Shown in pieces: positions 27,017 to 32,738 of a stretch of DNA of 32,738 nucleotides (position 1 is the stretch's first letter; every line of letters begins with the position of its first letter). The DNA is from an uncultured Lachnospiraceae bacterium (GTDB taxonomy: Bacteria; Bacillota; Clostridia; Lachnospirales; Lachnospiraceae): assembly GCA_947589125.1 (NCBI GenBank), contig CANPZZ010000012.1:1-32738 (forward strand), read 5' to 3'. The notes beneath the pieces were generated by a model that saw only the letters and a program-made list of their open reading frames with translations, ran no database searches and was not told the DNA's origin. A program made the translations under genes and the position numbers.

Positions 27017-28832
27017 CGTCCGATCCCTCTAATTCCTCAAGCTCCTTCTTCGTCTTCCGTTTCCGCCTTATAACCACAAGGCTCACAACGAGTATCACGG
27101 CCACGACTGCCGCCGCGGCGATCAGATACTTTAAATACTGCTGCACAAAAGAAGGCTCCTCCTGAGGCATATCAAAATCCTGCCCCGCGAACACATCCTC
27201 ATAATTCTCCTCGAAAGGCTCTGTGACCATCAGCGTCAGTTCCTTCTCCACCGGCTTCTGCACTTCGCCATTCTCATCTTCGTAGGTAATAATAATCTTT
27301 ACTTTTCCGTCGTCCGCGGTGGCCGCGGCGCCCGCCAGCATCACGTCCACATTGCCTGTTTCACCGGGCTTTATGTTGCCCACATAAGTGTCAGTCGGCA
27401 CGATGGAATCCGCCTCGAAAGCCACCGTGACATTATACAGAAGGACCTTGCCGGTATTGTTGATGGGGAACATGATGTTGCTCTCCGCGCCCACGGTGAT
27501 GTCGGACGGCATCACCTCGATGGTGCCGGTATTCAGACGCGCCACCTGACGGACAGGGATGTTAATGCTGGTCTCGGCCTTTGCATTCTTATATTCAGGA
27601 CTGTCGTACGTCTCTTTTATCTTCAGATAATAGGTCCTCTGATCGATTCCGGCCGTCGCCTGCATATCCAGCCTCAGTTCAGAGACTTCCTCCGGCTTTA
27701 AGGAATTGATCACGTAAGAAGACGAACCCGACAGCGTCGTAAAGACAGCCCCGCCTCCGGTCGAAGCAGCTTCCGACTCCAGATCGAGCAGGATGTTGGT
27801 CGCCGCGATATCAGAGGACGCGTTCTTCATCCGCAGGATCAGCTGGAACGGCTCCCCGGCGATGATCGTCTCCGGCACCGTCTCGAAACTGTCTACAACG
27901 ATCCTGGCGTATGTCCGGTTGTTCTCATTGGCGCTCTGATTCTCCTTCTCCTCCTCGTGCTCTTTATTCTTGATCCGCACCCAGAAAGAGTCCTCCTGCT
28001 TCTTCATGTCGCCGGTCGCCGTCTCGCGGTAATAGATATTCAGTTTTATCTCATAATAGCCGCTGTATGTATCCTCCCTCACAGCCATGCTGTAGGGAAG
28101 CTGCACGGTCTCTCCGGCCGCCACCGTCTCAAAGTACCGGTCATAGCTGCCGTCGTTAATGTCAAACGGGAACTCCTCACTCTTCGCGCTCAGTACCATC
28201 TCCACCGTTACATCCCGCGCGTCCGACAGGCCGGAATTACGCATATTGATGGAAAAATTCAGTACGTTCGGATAGACTCCGTAAGGCGTCGACTGCCCTT
28301 CGCCCAGCGTAAACGAGATCTGCTTGTTGACGTCCTCCGTATCCTCTGTGTCATTCGCCGTCGGAGCAGTGACATAGATATTGACATTCTCACCGCTGTC
28401 AATCTGATGAAAATCGTTGTCATCCCCCTGTTTGACCCATATCTCGATCGACAGGCCGTAATAACCCTCCTTCAGGTCGGCCCGGACCCGGACAGGCATG
28501 GATACGCTTCTTCTGCTGCCCACGGAAATTCCTGCTCCCAGAACTTTCTCTGTCGCCTTTTCGAACGGGAATATATAATCCTCTTCGTTATACCAGCCGC
28601 TCATATAGCTGCTGATAACCACCTTGACATCCTTCCAGTCCTGATTCGTCTTATTCTCCACAGAAAAAGTGACATTCATACTTCTGCCGATCTTTCCCCG
28701 TGAAATGGAGCTCTGCTCAACATAGTAATTGCCAGACACATCGGCCATATCCGCCATCGCCGCTGCCGGCGTCATCCCAAGTATCAGCAACGCCGCTCCC
28801 AGAATCCAGATCTTCCTCCATACCGCTTTCAT
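27003..28832 (-). CDS. Secreted/anchored CARDB / COG1361-like protein with C-terminal TM
   Basis: Signal peptide, repeated Ig-like segments (GEPFQLILRMKNASSDIAATNILLDLE; VGAESNIMFPINNTGKVLLYNVTVAFE), C-terminal TM YLIAAAAVVAVILVVSLVVIRRKRK. Confidence 0.78.
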   Translation of the reverse strand: MKAVWRKIWILGAALLILGMTPAAAMADMADVSGNYYVEQSSISRGKIGRSMNVTFSVENKTNQDWKDVKVVISSYMSGWYNEEDYIFPFEKATEKVLGAGISVGSRRSVSMPVRVRADLKEGYYGLSIEIWVKQGDDNDFHQIDSGENVNIYVTAPTANDTEDTEDVNKQISFTLGEGQSTPYGVYPNVLNFSINMRNSGLSDARDVTVEMVLSAKSEEFPFDINDGSYDRYFETVAAGETVQLPYSMAVREDTYSGYYEIKLNIYYRETATGDMKKQEDSFWVRIKNKEHEEEKENQSANENNRTYARIVVDSFETVPETIIAGEPFQLILRMKNASSDIAATNILLDLESEAASTGGGAVFTTLSGSSSYVINSLKPEEVSELRLDMQATAGIDQRTYYLKIKETYDSPEYKNAKAETSINIPVRQVARLNTGTIEVMPSDITVGAESNIMFPINNTGKVLLYNVTVAFEADSIVPTDTYVGNIKPGETGNVDVMLAGAAATADDGKVKIIITYEDENGEVQKPVEKELTLMVTEPFEENYEDVFAGQDFDMPQEEPSFVQQYLKYLIAAAAVVAVILVVSLVVIRRKRKTKKELEELEGSDDEIS

Positions 28833-29650
28833 TCCTTTACTCCCTCCGCTTTCAGATTCTCCTCGTCTATATCCGCCGCCAGATCCAATGTTCCGCCGAC
28901 CGCCGGCTCATCCGCCCCGTCTCCGGGCGCCGCATTCTCTTCGTCTGCTTCCTTCTTCTCCACGATCCTTACGATCTTTCCATCTACGATATGGAACTGC
29001 CTGTCCGCGTAGGACGCCAGATTATTGTCATGGGTGACCATCACCAGCGTCTGGTTCTGCTCCTGCACGATCCGCCGCATCAGCCTCAGGATCTCCAGTG
29101 TCGTTTTGGAATCCAGGTTCCCGGTAGGCTCGTCCGCGAAAATGATCTTCGGATTCACAGCCAGCGCCCTGGCGATGCCTACGCGCTGCTGCTGGCCGCC
29201 GGACATGGCATTAGCCATATGCTTCATCTGCTTCTCCAGTCCCACCATCTTCAGATACCTGGCCGCGATCTCGTTCCGCTTCTTCTTCGGTACGCCCCGG
29301 AAGGAAAGCGGCAGCGCCACGTTCTCCACAGCGTTCATCGTCTGGAGAAGATTATAGGACTGGAAAATAAATCCGACCCGCTTCCGCCTGAATTCCACCA
29401 GTTGATTCTCCGTCATATTCTCAATATGAATGTTATCGATGACGATCTGCCCCTTCGTGGGTTTCTCGAGACCGGCCAGCATATTAAGAAGCGTCGACTT
29501 GCCGGATCCGGAAGGACCGACGATAGCGCAGAACTCCCCCTTATATATCGTGAAATCCACGCCGTCCAGGGCATGAACCCTGGTTTCGCCGACACGATAT
29601 ATCTTATATAGATTCTTCACCTGAATGATAGGGTGCTTTCTGTCGATCAA
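28829..29650 (-). CDS. ABC transporter ATP-binding protein (MacB/LolD type)
   Basis: VGPSGSGKSTLLNMLAGLEKP (Walker A), MSGGQQQRVGIARALAVNPKIIFADEPTGNLDS (signature, Walker B). ATGA overlap with the next gene. Confidence 0.97.
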   Translation of the reverse strand: MIDRKHPIIQVKNLYKIYRVGETRVHALDGVDFTIYKGEFCAIVGPSGSGKSTLLNMLAGLEKPTKGQIVIDNIHIENMTENQLVEFRRKRVGFIFQSYNLLQTMNAVENVALPLSFRGVPKKKRNEIAARYLKMVGLEKQMKHMANAMSGGQQQRVGIARALAVNPKIIFADEPTGNLDSKTTLEILRLMRRIVQEQNQTLVMVTHDNNLASYADRQFHIVDGKIVRIVEKKEADEENAAPGDGADEPAVGGTLDLAADIDEENLKAEGVKE

Positions 29651-29787
29651 AATACGCCTCCGAGCCCGATAGTATTCTAATATAACAGTTTACATTGCTT
29701 GCCGCCTTTTTCCTATAATTATATTCTTAATGTTTATTACGATTTCCTTAAACACTGTTTTTTCTCTTATCTTTTCTAAAAAAGGTG

Positions 29788-29816
29788 TGGAAATCTGTCG
29801 GGAAATCCGCTATAAT
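29788..29816 (+). promoter_or_regulatory. Putative pyrBI promoter
   Basis: TATAAT at 29811-29816 with a weak TGGAAA -35 at 17-bp spacing. Confidence 0.55.
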
Positions 29817-29854
29817 AAGGAGCGGTAATTATATTTGAGCCAAAGGAGAGACGT

Positions 29855-30778
29855 ATGAGACACCTTCTTAACCCGCTGGATTTCTCCGTCGAGGAGATCG
29901 ACCGGCTGCTCGATCTTGCCGTCGATATCGAGCACAATCTTCCCAAATACGCTCACGTCTGTGAGGGCAAAAAAATAGCCACATTATTTTATGAGCCAAG
30001 CACAAGAACTCGCCTGAGTTTTGAATCCGCCATGTTATCCCTGGGCGGAAGTGTCCTTGGCTTTTCTTCTGCCGATTCAAGCTCCGCGGCGAAAGGCGAG
30101 AGCGTGGCGGATACGATCCGCATCATCTCCTGCTACGCCGACATCTGCGCCATACGCCATCCCAAAGAGGGCGCGCCGCTGGTCGCGGCCAATAACTCTT
30201 CGATCCCGGTCATCAACGCCGGAGACGGCGGCCACCAGCACCCGACCCAGACGCTTACTGACCTGATGACCATCCGCTCCCTGAAAGGACGGCTGGATCA
30301 TATGACGGTAGGTCTCTGCGGCGACTTAAAGTTCGGCCGTACCGTCCATTCCCTGATCAACGCCCTCGTCCGCTACCCCGGCATTAAATTCATCCTGATC
30401 TCCCCGCCGGAGCTCCGCGTTCCCGGCTATATCCGGAAAGATGTTCTGGACGCCAACGGAATTGAATACAAAGAAGTCTGGAACCTGGACGAGGCCATGC
30501 CGGAACTGGACATCCTCTATATGACCCGGGTGCAGAGAGAACGTTTCTTTAACGAAGAGGATTACATTCGTCTGAAGGATTCCTACATTCTTGACCGGAC
30601 TAAGATGAAACTGGCCAAAAAGGACATGTTCGTTCTTCATCCCCTGCCCCGCGTCAACGAGATCTCCGTGGAAGTGGATAAGGATCCCCGGGCCGCCTAC
30701 TTTAAACAGGTCCAATACGGAGTGTATGTGCGGATGGCACTGATTATGACTTTACTGGAGGTGGAAAAGCCATGCTGA
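29855..30778 (+). CDS. pyrB: Aspartate carbamoyltransferase catalytic subunit
   Basis: [60 protein letters not shown]. Confidence 0.98.
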   Translation: MRHLLNPLDFSVEEIDRLLDLAVDIEHNLPKYAHVCEGKKIATLFYEPSTRTRLSFESAMLSLGGSVLGFSSADSSSAAKGESVADTIRIISCYADICAIRHPKEGAPLVAANNSSIPVINAGDGGHQHPTQTLTDLMTIRSLKGRLDHMTVGLCGDLKFGRTVHSLINALVRYPGIKFILISPPELRVPGYIRKDVLDANGIEYKEVWNLDEAMPELDILYMTRVQRERFFNEEDYIRLKDSYILDRTKMKLAKKDMFVLHPLPRVNEISVEVDKDPRAAYFKQVQYGVYVRMALIMTLLEVEKPC

Positions 30779-31197
30779 ATATCAGCGGATTAAATGAAGG
30801 CATCGTTCTGGACCATATCCAGGCCGGCAAAAGCCTTGAGATCTACTACCATCTGGGTCTGGATCAGCTTGAATGCCAGGTGGCCATTATCAAGAACGCC
30901 CGCAGCAATAAGATGGGCCGCAAGGATATCATTAAGATTGAAGGCCCCATGGACAACCTGAATCTGGATATCCTGGGCTACATCGACCACAACATCACGG
31001 TTAACGTGATCCGGGACGATAAGATCGTTGAGAAAAAGCGGCTGAGCCTGCCTAAGAAGATCACCAATGTGATCCACTGCAAGAATCCCCGCTGTATCAC
31101 TTCCATCGAGCAGGAGCTGCCGGATATCTTCTATCTGTCCGACGAGAAGACGGAAACCTACCGCTGTCTCTACTGCGAGGAGAAGTACGGCAAATAA
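30772..31197 (+). CDS. pyrI: Aspartate carbamoyltransferase regulatory subunit
   Basis: Overlaps pyrB by 7 bp; C-terminal Zn site [39 protein letters not shown]. Confidence 0.96.
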   Translation: MLNISGLNEGIVLDHIQAGKSLEIYYHLGLDQLECQVAIIKNARSNKMGRKDIIKIEGPMDNLNLDILGYIDHNITVNVIRDDKIVEKKRLSLPKKITNVIHCKNPRCITSIEQELPDIFYLSDEKTETYRCLYCEEKYGK

Positions 31198-31206
31198 ATT
31201 GTTTAA

Positions 31207-31249
31207 AACACCCCGGAGACTCATTCACATTCTGAGTTTCCGGGGTGTT
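31207..31249. terminator. Bidirectional terminator between convergent pyrI and cell-wall-binding protein gene
   Basis: AACACCCCGGA...TCCGGGGTGTT with inner GACTCA/TGAGTT; T-rich flank on the minus strand. Confidence 0.75.
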
Positions 31250-31305
31250 ATCATCTTCTTCTGTCGTTCTGTTCCAGTCAGACTTTTCCGGCCGGAAGTC
31301 CTGCG

Positions 31306-32535
31306 TCAGCGGACAATGCCGGCTCCGTCCGCCCAGCGTCCATCCGGTGTATAGCGGTTCTTATACATGGCTCCATAGGTTCCGTCATGGGTCTGATTAA
31401 AATAATACAGGAATCCATTATAGACCTGATAGCCGGTCAGCATCTTACCATAGGTACCGTCGTGGTTCGGATTCAGCAGATACATGTTCCCGCCGTCATT
31501 AAACCAGCCCGCACACATAAGGCCGCTGTTATCGAGGAAATACCATTCCTCCGGCGTAATGGAAAGCCAGCCCACAGCCCGCACACCATTCACAATATAA
31601 TACCAGTAATTACCGCTGCCCTGCCACCCGTTATAAGCCTGAACGATTCCGGGCGTTGTGGGAGTCATCGGGCCGCTCCCTGGCGCTGCATTCCACCCGG
31701 AACCATTTACCGGGCCGGTTTCGCCGCCCGGATAGACCGACCCCGAAGAACCGCTGCCTGTGTCGTAATCATTAGGAGCAAACGGATTGGACCCCGTCGA
31801 GCCGTCAGGAAGACTCCCATAGACGGAAGTAGGAAGACGGAATGTATACACATCTACGTAGTTCTCTTCATCTACGCCTCCGCTGGAATTAATGTAATTC
31901 GGTTCTGCCGTATAGCGGTCTTTGTTGGCCGATCCCTTTGTAGGGCGGATCGCCACATCCACATAATCATACCTGTCCAGATAATTCTTCAGGTCGATGC
32001 TCGTGCCGTTGGCAGACTTCCTGATGTGGCGCAGATTACCGTTCTTGTCGGAATAATAAACGATGACGGAATAGCTTTTGACCCCTTCTACCGGGGACCA
32101 GTATGCTTTCTTATCCGCAGAGTCGATAACGATACCGCTCACTTCATCCAGGACCCGGAACGGGTAGGCTTTCGCAGTCACTCTCATACGCGTGGACGTA
32201 CGAAGGGATACCGAAATACCATAGGCGCCGTAGACAGAAACCATGGTATTGTTATTAAAATACCATCCGTTATCGGCGCGGACATCCAGCGTATAGGTCG
32301 TGATCCCGCTTGACGCATTCTCTGTGATGTTCACCTCATTAATATAATACTCCACGCCGGCCCCTTCCGGCGTTGTATACACGATCGAATCTCCCGGAGT
32401 CAGCTCATAGAGCTCATCCTCCATAATCAGACTCAGGTATACCGCGTCTACCTGTGTCGCCGCCATAACCGGCATCGCGGCGGTCATACTCAGGACACAT
32501 CCAAGAAACAGCGCTGCCATACGTTTCATATTCAT
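31306..32535 (-). CDS. Secreted protein with C-terminal cell-wall (choline/glucan)-binding repeats
   Basis: Signal peptide MNMKRMAALFLGCVLSMTAAMPVMAA; C-terminal GSGNYWYYIVNGVRAVGWLSITPEEWYFLDNSGLMCAGWFNDGGNMYLLNPNHDGTYGKMLTGYQVYNGFLYYFNQTHDGTYGAM repeats. GGGGGAT Shine-Dalgarno before the ATG at 32535. Confidence 0.88.
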   Translation of the reverse strand: MNMKRMAALFLGCVLSMTAAMPVMAATQVDAVYLSLIMEDELYELTPGDSIVYTTPEGAGVEYYINEVNITENASSGITTYTLDVRADNGWYFNNNTMVSVYGAYGISVSLRTSTRMRVTAKAYPFRVLDEVSGIVIDSADKKAYWSPVEGVKSYSVIVYYSDKNGNLRHIRKSANGTSIDLKNYLDRYDYVDVAIRPTKGSANKDRYTAEPNYINSSGGVDEENYVDVYTFRLPTSVYGSLPDGSTGSNPFAPNDYDTGSGSSGSVYPGGETGPVNGSGWNAAPGSGPMTPTTPGIVQAYNGWQGSGNYWYYIVNGVRAVGWLSITPEEWYFLDNSGLMCAGWFNDGGNMYLLNPNHDGTYGKMLTGYQVYNGFLYYFNQTHDGTYGAMYKNRYTPDGRWADGAGIVR

Positions 32536-32593
32536 GGCAGATCCCCCTTTCACAGCGGCCATCCGGCCGGATAGTTAATTATTCTATAGAAAA

Positions 32594-32738
32594 TGAGCAA
32601 GACGATAAGCCGGGTTATGTCGTGGGTGATCATCTATCTAGACCTGACGTCGCCGCCAGGTTCAAGCGACCTACCCGAAAGCAGACGGGCCGCCTTATGC
32701 TTTCTGTTCGGTCTTGCTTCGGATAAGGTTTACATGTG
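32594..32738 (-). ncRNA. rnpB: RNase P RNA (bacterial class A), 3' portion only; 5' part lies beyond the window
   Basis: Minus strand GTAAACCTTATCCGAAGCAAGACCGAACAGAAAGCATAAGGCGGCCCGTC...GGGTAGGTCGCTTGAACC...CTAGATAGATGATCACCCACGACATAACCCGGCTTATCG matches the conserved rnpB 3' core. Confidence 0.93.

Overview
The window looks like a chromosomal segment of a GC-rich, spore-forming Firmicute, probably a Clostridia/Lachnospiraceae-like organism (inferred from gene content only). From 1 to about 12.9 kb, the minus strand carries a division and cell-wall (dcw) cluster. In transcription order it is mraZ, rsmH, ftsL, two tandem class B PBPs, mraY, murD, ftsW, murA, divIB/ftsQ and ftsZ (truncated, TTG start). 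Next come lgt with an overlapping 52-aa Spo0E-like ORF that is missing from the supplied track, then ychF, a zinc-ribbon protein, and addB/addA carrying in-frame tandem repeats. After these are an FMN-binding-like membrane protein, tRNA-Leu(CAG), a three-gene MacB-type ABC operon, pyrB-pyrI, a cell-wall-binding-repeat secreted protein, and the 3' part of RNase P RNA (minus strand) at the right edge. Most of this is ordinary housekeeping content. The observations most worth follow-up are: (1) a roughly 250-310 nt multi-stem palindromic element between lgt and ychF; (2) a second cloverleaf-like palindromic element beside tRNA-Leu that shares end motifs with the first; in both elements every single-base mismatch in a long stem becomes a G-U wobble if the minus strand is the RNA; (3) five boxes at exact 10-bp spacing downstream of the dcw promoter, a probable MraZ operator; and (4) clustered in-frame tandem repeats in addA and addB. 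All calls are by eye; no database search or folding was run.
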